Positions 19,001 to 27,707 of a stretch of DNA of 64,000 bases are shown here, piece after piece; position 1 is the first letter of the stretch; each line of letters begins with the position of its first letter. A program made the translations under genes and the position numbers. Source of the DNA: Bradyrhizobium sp. CB1650 (GTDB lineage Bacteria > Pseudomonadota > Alphaproteobacteria > Rhizobiales > Xanthobacteraceae); assembly GCF_029761915.1 (NCBI RefSeq), contig NZ_CP121695.1:7779501-7843500 (forward strand), written 5' to 3'. Under the pieces are notes generated by a model. The model did not search any database and was not told the origin of the DNA. It saw only the letters and a list, made by a program, of their open reading frames with translations.

Positions 19001-19685
19001 CATGGCAGGTACAGTATTCGCCCACCATAGCATTGGGAGGCTTGCACGGAAACGTCCCGCCAAACTCAGGCAGTCCCGCCGTGGTAACGCGGTAGACTTC
19101 AGCCATCACGTCGCATTGGCGGACACCGGGTCGAGCCGCATCAAATGCGGCCTGCTGGGCTGCAGCAGCAATGCGCCCCGCTTGGCGCATGTACTCAAGT
19201 TCGCGCGCAGACTTTGCCATCCTGCGGCGATTGACTAGCAAGAACGCGTCGACGAATTCGGCATTCGGAAGATTCTTCTTTAGGATCGCGTCCCACTTGG
19301 CCGTGTAATAGTAGTCATCGGTTTCGACACCGACTCTGCCACGATCCCAGCTGCGACGCTGCAGCTCCTCGCTGACGAACTGAATTGGATGAAGTTCTAA
19401 CGAACCGACGTATCTATCGGGATAGGGCACGACATTCTTAGCGGCGAGAAACGCCGTAAACTTGGCCCCGACGGCATCCATACCACGGCCAATCCAAATC
19501 GGCTCTTCTTGGTGCTGACTAACCACCACCCTCTGGGGGGTGTAGAATGGCCATCCGTCATAGCCCGTCAGCCAGAATTGGTTTGCCGGCGATGCTACTA
19601 GTAGAAGATCGATGCCACGCTGCGTCATCGCTCTTTTGACCCGGGCGACGCGTGCTAAATATTCCGATCTCTCGAACAGCAGCAT
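19000..19685 (-). pseudogene. M24-family (Xaa-Pro peptidase-like) gene, 5' part
   Basis: Start at the ATG at 19685 (MLLFERSEYLARVARVKRAM). The creatinase N-terminal domain is present (GIDLLLVASPANQFWLTGYD, then SWDRGRVGVETDDYYYTAKW), followed by the first helices of the pita-bread domain (ELEYMRQAGRIAAAAQQAAF). The gene breaks off after EFGGTFPCKPPNA, before all metal or catalytic residues, and is joined out of frame to the gamma-glutamyltransferase fragment. The frame itself stays open to 18915, giving a meaningless tail. It is a third, more distant member of the hydrolase family seen at 11953 and 15316. Confidence 0.8.
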
Positions 19686-19787
19686 GTTAGTCCTTCTCGT
19701 TGAATTCGTACCCGAGAGTTGCGCGCCACACATATCCTGTCTAATGAATAGTGTGCGGACTCCATAATCGATCGGTAATGAGATCGC

Positions 19788-20716
19788 CTCAACCTAAGAC
19801 TGCTGGAAGTGTTTGGAGTTGTATTCGAGACGCGCAGCGTAACGGCCGCCTCGATGAGGCTCGGCGTCACTCAGCCCGCTGTTAGCAATGCCCTGGTTGA
19901 GCTCGAGCAGGATGTGGGCGTGGTGTTGTTCGGGCGCGAGCGGCGACGCCTGATCCCGACAGAAGATGCGACTAGACTTTACGACGAAGCAACACGCCTT
20001 TTCACGCACGTAACGGCATTCGAAGATCGGGTTAAGGAGTTCCGTTGCGGACAAGCGGGGGAAGTTTCGATGGCCGTGATCCCGACCTTGGCGACATCCG
20101 TCGCTGTTCAAGCAGCCGTGGCTCTGCAGCTAAAAGCACCGCATGTGAAACTGAGAGTGGTGACGGGATCGCGCGCCGAGAGGTGATAAAGGCCGCAGCT
20201 CATCATCAGGTGGACCTTGGACTACTGCACGGCCCCGTAGAGGATCGCGACTTGGAGACTGAGATAATCGGTGAAAGCGAGATCGTCGCGGCTGTTCATC
20301 GCGGCCATATCTATGAAAAGTATGAATTCCTGACTCCACGCGATCTGGAGGGCCATCCCCTGATAATTACGTACGTCGGCGCGCCGGCGAGCTACTTGCT
20401 GCGGGAGTGCTTCGAAGCAACCAGAATAAAGATGCAAGTGGCAATGGAGGCAAATAGCTCGGCTGTGGCGTTCGCGGCTGCTAGTTCTGGGCGATGCATC
20501 GCGCTGATCGACCCCTGGCCGAGCTGTGTCATGCGCGATGATCGATGCGTGCTTGTTAGGTTCAGACCGCTCATACCTCAACGCGTCGCGCTGCTGAACT
20601 CGAGCTCCCGGCCGCCATCGCATCTGGCTCGGAAGTTTGCCGAAGAGCTAAGACAACAGATGAACACGGCGGCTGCGTCGAGTCATTTTGTGAGAGGAAC
20701 GGTCAATAGCACCTAG
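19788..20716 (+). pseudogene. LysR-type transcriptional regulator, start lost and frameshifted
   Basis: The N-terminal winged helix is clear: LNLRLLEVFGVVFETRSVTA, then SMRLGVTQPAVSNALVELEQ. A family start would be at the Met before NLR, but the codon at 19788 is CTC and a stop lies just upstream; the first usable start is GTG at 19809. The frame runs off at 20186 after LRVVTGSRAE, and the effector domain continues in the next frame (VIKAAAHHQVDLGLLHGPVE) to 20716. Two independent lesions point to a dead regulator. It would have controlled the neighbouring minus-strand catabolic genes. Confidence 0.85.
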
Positions 20717-20979
20717 CGCGGCGCTCTCGGCGCGTCGGAAACATTCAGTAGCCCGGCCGGATCAGCCGAGTAGATTCGATCCGCAGATGCGCCGTTGTGC
20801 AATCACAGAGTTCCGCTATCCACCTCTCCACCTGTGCTGCCGATCGCGCAGCTCCGTGCTGGTACGGATTCCTTTTGCGTCAGCTGCGCGCGTTCGGTTG
20901 CGGATCAGCTACCACAATCTGCCACGCGCAGTAACGTCATGCTAGGCATTCTGAGCGCAACAGCTGCTGTCATTTCCGA

Positions 20980-22122
20980 TTAGCCAGCTACTCGCCCCTT
21001 CCGAAACTCGTCGCGTAGCCTGTCAGAGTCAACTCCGCAAGCAGGTACGGATCGCAGTTTGTCCACTTCCTCTTCGGGAAAGATTGCGCCCGGCGCGATA
21101 ACACGAACTTCCCCCGCCGGCGTAGACACCGGTATCCGTCGTAGATGAGGATGCTTAGATACATCCTCGATCTGGTTAAGCCGTCCATATGCGACACCGG
21201 CCGCTTCCAGCCCTTTCATGGCATCTTCACTCGAGATCTGCGAGAAGTGACTATTGACGATTTCATCCAAGGCAGCCCTGTTGCTGATTCGCGCCATGTT
21301 ATCGACGAAATCAGGCTGACGGGTCAGTTCAGGTCGCTTAAGGAATTGAGTGCAGAAGTTGATCCATTCACGGTCGTTTTGAACGGAAAAGATAACATCT
21401 TTGCCATCTGCGCAGCGGTATGCCCCGTAAGGAGCCAGTGATGGGTGATTAACACCTGCTCGTGCTGTGTGGTACGCGCTGTATTCGAACTGAAGCACGG
21501 GAACGTTCATCCAGTCCGCGACGGCATCGAAGAGCGATATCTGAATGCTCGCTCCTCTCCCTGTACTCTGCCGCAGGAACAGCGCCTGCAGAATGGCGCT
21601 GAGAGCTGTCATACCGGCCGCGATGTCACACACAGAGACGCCGACGCGTGCGGGGCCATGCGAAGTGCCGGTGATCGCGCAAAGCCCGGTCTCAGCTTGC
21701 ACAATCAGATCGTACGCTTTCAGATTTGAAAGAGCCCCGCCATTGCCAAAGCCAGAGATGTCACAGGTTATCAGGCGAGGAAAGCGCTTGCGAAGTTCGG
21801 CTGAACCCAAGCCAAGCTTGGTTGTGCTACCAGGCTTCAAGTTTTGAATGAAGATATCTGCTTCGGCGATCATCGCCTCGAGAACGGCTCGGTCTTCGTC
21901 GATGGTCAGGTCGAGGCAAATCGATTCTTTGCCACGGTTCAACCAAACAAAGTACGCGCTCTGACCATTGACGAGCTTATCGTAGTTTCGCGCAAAGTCG
22001 CCCTCAGGGCGTTCTATTTTGATGACACGGGCACCAGCATCCGCAAGTCTGGAGGAAGCATAAGGAGCCGCCACCGCCTGCTCGACCGCAATGACGGTAA
22101 TACCTTCGAGTGCCTTCCTCAT
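20980..22122 (-). CDS. CaiB/BaiF family (type III) CoA-transferase
   Basis: Start set at the ATG at 22122, which overlaps the stop of the upstream lyase gene as ATGA; frames also open further upstream would overlap that gene by more. The 380-residue protein begins MRKALEGITVIAVEQAVAAP and has the catalytic Asp138 in LKAYDLIVQAETG, the family's acyl-carrying residue, plus FGNGG just before it and the C-terminal GVAYGRLNQIEDV segment. Type III enzymes move CoA between acids. Direct translational coupling to methylaspartate ammonia-lyase makes mesaconate, the lyase product, the likely acceptor, giving mesaconyl-CoA. The donor, probably succinyl-CoA or acetyl-CoA, is unknown. Confidence 0.88.
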   Translation of the reverse strand: MRKALEGITVIAVEQAVAAPYASSRLADAGARVIKIERPEGDFARNYDKLVNGQSAYFVWLNRGKESICLDLTIDEDRAVLEAMIAEADIFIQNLKPGSTTKLGLGSAELRKRFPRLITCDISGFGNGGALSNLKAYDLIVQAETGLCAITGTSHGPARVGVSVCDIAAGMTALSAILQALFLRQSTGRGASIQISLFDAVADWMNVPVLQFEYSAYHTARAGVNHPSLAPYGAYRCADGKDVIFSVQNDREWINFCTQFLKRPELTRQPDFVDNMARISNRAALDEIVNSHFSQISSEDAMKGLEAAGVAYGRLNQIEDVSKHPHLRRIPVSTPAGEVRVIAPGAIFPEEEVDKLRSVPACGVDSDRLRDEFRKGRVAG

Positions 22123-23411
22123 GCGGATGCCACTCTGGCGTTGGGCCATGACCCTTGGCGACGCCTGTAATTGAGTGTGCAAAGAAGTCTATTCTGCTCA
22201 TTACCCACAATCGACAGACCTTCATCTACGCCCATGCCCGGTTTGGCGAGAATCATGTCAGCCTGAGTAGCGACTGCAATATTCACGCCTGCGCGCGCCG
22301 ACAAGTCCGTTTCGGTGCAGCTCCCACCGAGGTACGCACCAACGCCACTTTCCTTGCAAGCCAACACGGCTCTCGCAGAGTCAGCTATGGAACCGACATC
22401 AGGCATCTTGATCTGAATTAGATGGGCCGCTTTCGCGTTCGCAAAGAGGCGAACGTCATCGAGCGTATTGCACTGCTCGTCCACTACAACTCGCGCTTCT
22501 GTGCCGCGGCTATCAAGACTCGCGACGATCTTGGCGTACCCGTCAACTTGAGCTGAGGTTGAGCCGAAATCTGCTGGGCATTCAATATGCAGCCGATAGC
22601 CTGGAACATCATCCGCAACTCGCGCGATGAACTCGGCAATTTTTTCTGCGTCCATACCAATCTCAAGCCCGATCCACCCGTAGACGTCAAAATGCAGAAT
22701 GGGGCGATAGCCTGGCTCGCCGATCTCAGTTGTACGTTTTGTGACCCATTTGACGAACTCCCGAAATTTTGCGCCGGAAGGGCCGAATTTTTCACGAGAG
22801 TTGATTAGTCCATGCGGAAGCACATCCACAGACTTCAGGATCATTTTGTCGACGTTGATTTCTCTTGAATCCCCACTCTGGGCGTAGATCGGAACTGGTT
22901 TATCAGGCAGCGGTAAGTTGTATTCGGAGCAAATAATCTCGGCCATCGTAGCCCGGGCTGTGTGCGCTGCCGCGCGCAGCAACGCCTGGCTCACCCCATA
23001 TGCAACCGCTAGCGGTAACGGCTTGCCCTCATGGTGCGCAAGCACGCGCTCGCAAGCACAAACGAACTGAGAAACGTCGGCTGCAAGAAGTCGCGGGATG
23101 ACGACGGATTTGGTAAGGGCTTGAATCGCCTCGAGCTTAAAAACTGGGTCACGACCGCCTGCGCCCGAGTATTGCACATTCATCATGTCGCCCCACACGA
23201 TCACATCGTCCGACAAGAGCAGGCCGATGCTGAGGGAACGCGCCGGCATGCGGATGCTTGTGAACCCGGGCGTCAGCGGCGAGCCTAAGTAGCGAAAACC
23301 ATCCTGACCCGCGCCCGCTCGTATCGCAGCTTGATCGTCGTAGAAGAAGCTTCCGTTACCAGGGGCTAGAATAACGTCTCTTACAGTAGGAGAGATTTTC
23401 ATCGAACGCAC
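22119..23411 (-). CDS. Methylaspartate ammonia-lyase
   Basis: A 430-residue enolase-superfamily protein. The magnesium ligands are D242 (HFDVYGWIG), E277 (IECPADFGS) and D311 (VVVDEQCN); the catalytic base is K335 (IQIKMPDVGS), with H200 (DVLPHGLIN) on the other face. The C-terminal signature YLGGSCTETDLSARA and LAKPGMGVDEGLSIVGNE is specific for this enzyme. It removes ammonia from 3-methylaspartate to give mesaconate. No glutamate mutase gene is in the window, so the source of methylaspartate or a related 3-substituted aspartate is open. It lies between the aldehyde dehydrogenase gene (166 bases upstream) and the coupled CoA-transferase gene. Confidence 0.93.
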   Translation of the reverse strand: MRSMKISPTVRDVILAPGNGSFFYDDQAAIRAGAGQDGFRYLGSPLTPGFTSIRMPARSLSIGLLLSDDVIVWGDMMNVQYSGAGGRDPVFKLEAIQALTKSVVIPRLLAADVSQFVCACERVLAHHEGKPLPLAVAYGVSQALLRAAAHTARATMAEIICSEYNLPLPDKPVPIYAQSGDSREINVDKMILKSVDVLPHGLINSREKFGPSGAKFREFVKWVTKRTTEIGEPGYRPILHFDVYGWIGLEIGMDAEKIAEFIARVADDVPGYRLHIECPADFGSTSAQVDGYAKIVASLDSRGTEARVVVDEQCNTLDDVRLFANAKAAHLIQIKMPDVGSIADSARAVLACKESGVGAYLGGSCTETDLSARAGVNIAVATQADMILAKPGMGVDEGLSIVGNEQNRLLCTLNYRRRQGSWPNARVASA

Positions 23412-23576
23412 TCAATCTAGCTTGTTTCATCTTGGCTGCCGCTGTCCGGCGCGCGGCAATTTAATCCGGTAAAGCTTTGCGTTCTGCGAGCAGCTTTTCG
23501 CAAAAGAGGTTGATTGCCCACTCGCACATGCGTCATTCCTTGATCAACTGAACCGTGCGTCGGGCCAAGTCCTGCA

Positions 23577-25028
23577 TTATTCTGGATCCTCAGGCGACAG
23601 CCACCGCCTTGCTCCATTGACGAGCTTCAGGTTCTGGAACGCCCTCACCCCTTCCACGCCACCTTCGTAGCCATACCCACTTTGTTTGATCCCGGCATTT
23701 GGCGCATCCGCAGATACTCCCTTAAGATGATTCAAGCTGATTGCACCCGCCGAGAGTTCACGGATCATGCGCTTCTGAAGTTCAGGAGATTCGGTAAAGA
23801 AGTAGGACGCAAGTCCGTACTCTGTCGCGTTCGCCTCCTCGATCGCGTCTTCGATTGTATTGAATGGGCCGACGGTGAGAATCGGTCCGAACGGCTCTTC
23901 ACGTAGGACCTGTGACCCGTGGGGGACGTTACTTAAAATCGTGGGGGGCCAATAGTACCCCGGCCGATCGATGCGCTTACCACCGGTTTCAACTTTCGCT
24001 CCCCGATCGACAGCATCCTTGGTTAGGCGTTCCATGGCTTCGATGCGCCTCGCATTCGCCATCGGCCCCATGTCTGTGGAAGGATCGTCGGGGGCGCCCA
24101 CTCTGATCTTTTCTACGGCCTGAACAAGCCTGCCGAGGAACTCCTTGTAGATCGATCTGGCGACCAGAATGCGACTGGGAGCGTTGCAGCTTTGACCTGC
24201 GCACTCGAACTTATAGTCTGATATTGCCGAAGCTGACTTCGTCAGGTCTGCATCTTCAAAGACAACAACGGGTGAATGACCGCCGAGCTCAAGAACGCAG
24301 CGCTGAAGATTGTTTGCAGCGATCTTAGCGAGTTGTTTGCCGACGGGCGTAGAGCCCGTGAAAGACAGAGCTCGGACGACAGAGGAACCAAGCAGGTATT
24401 CAGAGATCATGGGAGGATCTCCAAAGACCAGACTAACAACTCCGGGCGGGATACCCGCTTCCTGGAGCGCCTCGATGATGTGGGCTCCGGCGCTAGGAGT
24501 TTCCTCTGCTGCCTTCAGGATTACAGGGCAGCCGGCGGCGATAGATGCGGCAAGTTTTCGGGCGTTTAGGACAGCTGGGTAATTCCATGGCGTGAATGCG
24601 GCAACGACTCCGACTGCTTCCGGTACGATTGTCCTTTTCGGATCTATCGTCCATGGTGCCGACAAGCTCGCTGCCTGAGCGCCATTCCACTCGATCATTT
24701 CCACCGCACGAGCGTACTCACCCCTCGCTTCTATCAGGGTCTTGCCTTGCTCTCTCGAAAGTGCTGCCGCCGCCACCTCCATTTTTCCTTTGAGAATCCG
24801 TGCAGCCCGAACGAGAAGCGCACCACGTTCCTCGGCCGGTGTGTTTGCCCAAAGGACGAGGCTAGTTTGTGCGGACCTCAGACAATCATAGAGGTCTGAA
24901 GCCGACGCGACGGCCACGCGGCCGAATTCTTTCTCGGTCGCAGGATTGATAACCGGCAGATCCGCGCCCGCTCCGCCCGAGCGCCACGCTCCGTCGATAA
25001 AGAGTTTGAAGTTTGCGCTGTCGGACAT
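23577..25028 (-). CDS. NAD(P)-dependent aldehyde dehydrogenase (semialdehyde type)
   Basis: A 483-residue ALDH. Key residues are K172 (VILKAAEETPSAG), E247 (LELGGHSPVVV) and the nucleophile C281 (FECAGQSCNAPSR); the Rossmann segment is FTGSTPVGKQLAK and the C-terminal SADAPNAGIKQSGYGYEGG closes the fold. The overall pattern is that of succinate-semialdehyde-type dehydrogenases, the group that also contains DoeC, which oxidises aspartate semialdehyde in ectoine breakdown. It follows the class III aminotransferase gene in the same direction (215-base gap), so it probably oxidises the semialdehyde made by that transaminase. Confidence 0.9.
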   Translation of the reverse strand: MSDSANFKLFIDGAWRSGGAGADLPVINPATEKEFGRVAVASASDLYDCLRSAQTSLVLWANTPAEERGALLVRAARILKGKMEVAAAALSREQGKTLIEARGEYARAVEMIEWNGAQAASLSAPWTIDPKRTIVPEAVGVVAAFTPWNYPAVLNARKLAASIAAGCPVILKAAEETPSAGAHIIEALQEAGIPPGVVSLVFGDPPMISEYLLGSSVVRALSFTGSTPVGKQLAKIAANNLQRCVLELGGHSPVVVFEDADLTKSASAISDYKFECAGQSCNAPSRILVARSIYKEFLGRLVQAVEKIRVGAPDDPSTDMGPMANARRIEAMERLTKDAVDRGAKVETGGKRIDRPGYYWPPTILSNVPHGSQVLREEPFGPILTVGPFNTIEDAIEEANATEYGLASYFFTESPELQKRMIRELSAGAISLNHLKGVSADAPNAGIKQSGYGYEGGVEGVRAFQNLKLVNGARRWLSPEDPE

Positions 25029-25243
25029 TCGTGTATCGTCGCTCTGTGGTCACTGATCTTCATTTTCGGTTCGCTGACCAAGCCGGGCCCGGACAGAGCT
25101 AATTGACTGTATCCGATACCGGCTCTGCCATCGTGGTCGGTCAGGTCGCTTGCGGTTGATCACCGCCGCTACCTCAACTCGCAAAGGCGCATCCGCCATC
25201 CTCCGTTAGCGATGGCTTAGGAAAATGGCGGTCGAGCCGTCTT

Positions 25244-26644
25244 TTAAATTTTCTCGCCGCCGCGGACGAGTTCGTCCATAACTAAGCGGACCGCACTCTC
25301 GGCAATAGATACGATGTCATCGACATCGGCCTTGGTGGTCACAAGCGGCGGGGCGAAGCCCAGGATGTCACCATGTGGCATGGGGCGCGCGATCAGTCCT
25401 CTATCGCGCGCAGCTTTGGAAATGCGAGCACCAACCTTGAGAGACGGATCAAAACGTTCCTTGTTTTCGCGGTTGGCGACGAACTCGATTGCACCCATCA
25501 GGCCGACGCCGCGTACTTCACCAACGATCGGCAATTGCGCGAACTTTTCCTTCAGCTGGGCTTGGAAGTAAGCACCGACCTGACGGGCATTAGCAGGGAG
25601 GTCCTCTTGTTCCACAATGTCGAGAACGGCATTCGCCGTGGCGGCACCGATCGGATGCCCCGAATAGGTGTAGCCGTGCGAAAATGCGCCAACCTTGTCG
25701 GCTCCGCCTTCGAAGACTTTATAGACCTTCTCCCCCACAATCGCGGCCGACAGCGGGAAATAACCCGAAGTCAAACCTTTGGCGACCGTGATCAGATCGG
25801 GCTCAATTCCGTAGTGCTGCGAACCGAACATGGAGCCTGTGCGGCCGAAGCCGGTGATTACCTCGTCCGCAATCAGCAGAACGTCGTACTTCTTGAGCAC
25901 AGCCTGAATCGCTTGCCAGTAGCCTTCCGGCGGCGGCGTGATGCCGCCGGTGCCAAGCACGGGCTCGGCAATAAACGCACCCACGTTATCCGGTCCGAGG
26001 CGCGATATGAGCTGATCAAGCTCATCGGCGCGGCGAGCGGAGAATTCGCTTTCGGTTTCCCCTGCATCGGCCCCCCAGTAATGATGCGGAGCACCCGTTC
26101 GCGCAATTTGCGGCAGGGGAAGGTCCATATAATCGTGGTAGAAGCTCATGCCGGTCATGGAACCAGAGAGAACGCTGCAGCCATGATAGCCGCGCTCACG
26201 AGCGATAATCTTCTTCTTGTTCGGCTTGCCTCTAAGATTGTTATAATACCAGACGAGCTTTGCCTGCGTCTCGTTCGCATCAGAGCCCGACATTCCGTAG
26301 AAGACTTTGCTCATTTTTCCAGGCGCCATCTTCACGAGACGATCGGATAGAATCGCAAGCTCGTCTGTCGTGTGAGCGGCGTAGCAGTGGTAGTACGCGA
26401 GACGATAGGCCTGACGCGAGATCGCTTCCGCTACCTCACTTCGCCCATAACCAACATTGACGCAGTACATACCAGCAAACCCGTCGATCAGATGGTTGCC
26501 GCTCGCATCCTGAATGCGAATGCCCTTACCAGTCTCAATGATTACCGGCTCTCCAAGCTTACCGGTCGCAAAATCCTTGAGCTGCGTGAAAGGGTGCAGA
26601 ACGCTGTTTTTGTCCTTTTCGCTGATTTCTTTGATATTGACCAT
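25244..26644 (-). CDS. Class III aminotransferase (omega-amino acid/diaminobutyrate type)
   Basis: A 466-residue PLP enzyme of the aspartate aminotransferase superfamily, class III. The PLP Lys is K289 (TVAKGLTSGYFPLSA), the Asp that holds the pyridine nitrogen is D260 (LLIADEVITGFGRTG), and the phosphate loop is FYGMSGSDANETQAKL. The N-terminal LHPFTQLKDF and FAGMYCVNVGYGR are typical of rhizobial omega-amino acid transaminases and of DoeD, which removes the 4-amino group of diaminobutyrate. An aldehyde dehydrogenase follows and a divergent Lrp/AsnC regulator lies upstream, the same trio of functions as DoeD-DoeC-DoeX. Other substrates such as GABA, beta-alanine or taurine cannot be excluded. 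Confidence 0.9.
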   Translation of the reverse strand: MVNIKEISEKDKNSVLHPFTQLKDFATGKLGEPVIIETGKGIRIQDASGNHLIDGFAGMYCVNVGYGRSEVAEAISRQAYRLAYYHCYAAHTTDELAILSDRLVKMAPGKMSKVFYGMSGSDANETQAKLVWYYNNLRGKPNKKKIIARERGYHGCSVLSGSMTGMSFYHDYMDLPLPQIARTGAPHHYWGADAGETESEFSARRADELDQLISRLGPDNVGAFIAEPVLGTGGITPPPEGYWQAIQAVLKKYDVLLIADEVITGFGRTGSMFGSQHYGIEPDLITVAKGLTSGYFPLSAAIVGEKVYKVFEGGADKVGAFSHGYTYSGHPIGAATANAVLDIVEQEDLPANARQVGAYFQAQLKEKFAQLPIVGEVRGVGLMGAIEFVANRENKERFDPSLKVGARISKAARDRGLIARPMPHGDILGFAPPLVTTKADVDDIVSIAESAVRLVMDELVRGGEKI

Positions 26645-27055
26645 TTTTCACCACTTTCTTCGAGGCTGCGATTTCCGCAATGCGGATCCGTTGGGACACA
26701 GGATTATCGGCGCGGGACGCGCCAGTCAGTGCTCGGCGGCTTTGCGAGCAGTATTACGTCGGCCCGCCCTCCAGCACCGACGCAGCCGGCCAAAGATTCC
26801 AAATACCAGGATCACAAAGCTCTCCTCATCATCGAACGCAAAGGCCGTTGCCATCTCTACCTTGGCGGCAGGCACCCGCTGCGGAATCCTTTGAAGGATC
26901 ATCTGAAGGACCGGCCTCGCATCTTGTTGAAATGCCTTTCCATTCAGGATACTGATGTTGGACAAGGTATTTGCGTCGTATCTCCTGTCGTTCGGAGGAA
27001 TTCCTGCATCGCACAGGCGTTTGACGCGGCGATTCATCCTCAGGCTGGAGCCGTT
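26645..27055. promoter_or_regulatory. Divergent control region, aminotransferase / Lrp regulator
   Basis: This 411-base gap separates the aminotransferase gene (minus) from the Lrp-type gene (plus). Lrp/AsnC proteins often control the divergent gene beside them, so operators are expected here. I see no single strong palindrome. The plus-strand frame is open through the gap but has no family similarity, so it is not part of the regulator. Confidence 0.5.
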
Positions 27056-27529
27056 ATGCAGTATGATCGAACAGACGCCCGCATCCTCGAGATCGTGCAA
27101 AAGAACAACCGCCTAACTTCCGAGGTGATCGGCGAGATGGCGGGGCTTTCTGCTACGGCGTGTCAGCGACGTCTGAAGCGTCTCCGTTCAGATGGCATCA
27201 TCGAGGCTGACGTTTCGATCGTTTCGCCGAAAGCGGTTGGAAGACCTCTTCAGATGCTCGTGCTCGTGAGCTTGGAGCGTGAGCGCACGGACATAATTGA
27301 CCGGTTCAAGAAAGCAATCAAATCGTCGGCTGAAGTCGTCAATGGTTTTTATGTCACCGGGGAAGCTGACTTCGTCCTGTACGTCACCGCGCGTACCATG
27401 GACGAATATGAGCAATTCACGCGCCGGTTCTTCTATGAGAATCCGAACATCAAAGGCTTCAAAACGATGGTCATAGTGGATCGCGTCAAGGTAGGGTTTG
27501 CTATTCCAATCGAGCCCCCGGAGGACTGA
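27056..27529 (+). CDS. Lrp/AsnC-family transcriptional regulator
   Basis: Start chosen at the ATG at 27056 (MQYDRTDARILEIVQKNNRL); the frame is open far upstream, but only from here does it match the family. The 157-residue protein has the N-terminal helix-turn-helix (EVIGEMAGLSATACQRRLKR), the linker, and the RAM ligand-binding domain (PLQMLVLVSLERERTD to RRFFYENPNIKGFKTMVIVD, including the G-x-x-D turn in VTGEADFVLYVTA). DoeX, the regulator of ectoine breakdown genes, is of this type. It is divergent from the aminotransferase gene and probably responds to an amino acid intermediate of that pathway. Confidence 0.9.
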   Translation: MQYDRTDARILEIVQKNNRLTSEVIGEMAGLSATACQRRLKRLRSDGIIEADVSIVSPKAVGRPLQMLVLVSLERERTDIIDRFKKAIKSSAEVVNGFYVTGEADFVLYVTARTMDEYEQFTRRFFYENPNIKGFKTMVIVDRVKVGFAIPIEPPED

Positions 27530-27707
27530 ACGCCTCCTGCCTCCCCGCCTCAGTGCGGCATTTTTCACACGTTTTTTCCCTGAGGGCGACGATGGCTGGT
27601 CGATTGCGCGCCTTGCTCGAGGCCCAAACTGAGGCGCGCGCCCGCTCCGGCGCCGCGGCCTTCCCCCGCGTTCCTGCCCCCTGGGCGGGGCAGCACGCTA
27701 GAGCGTT

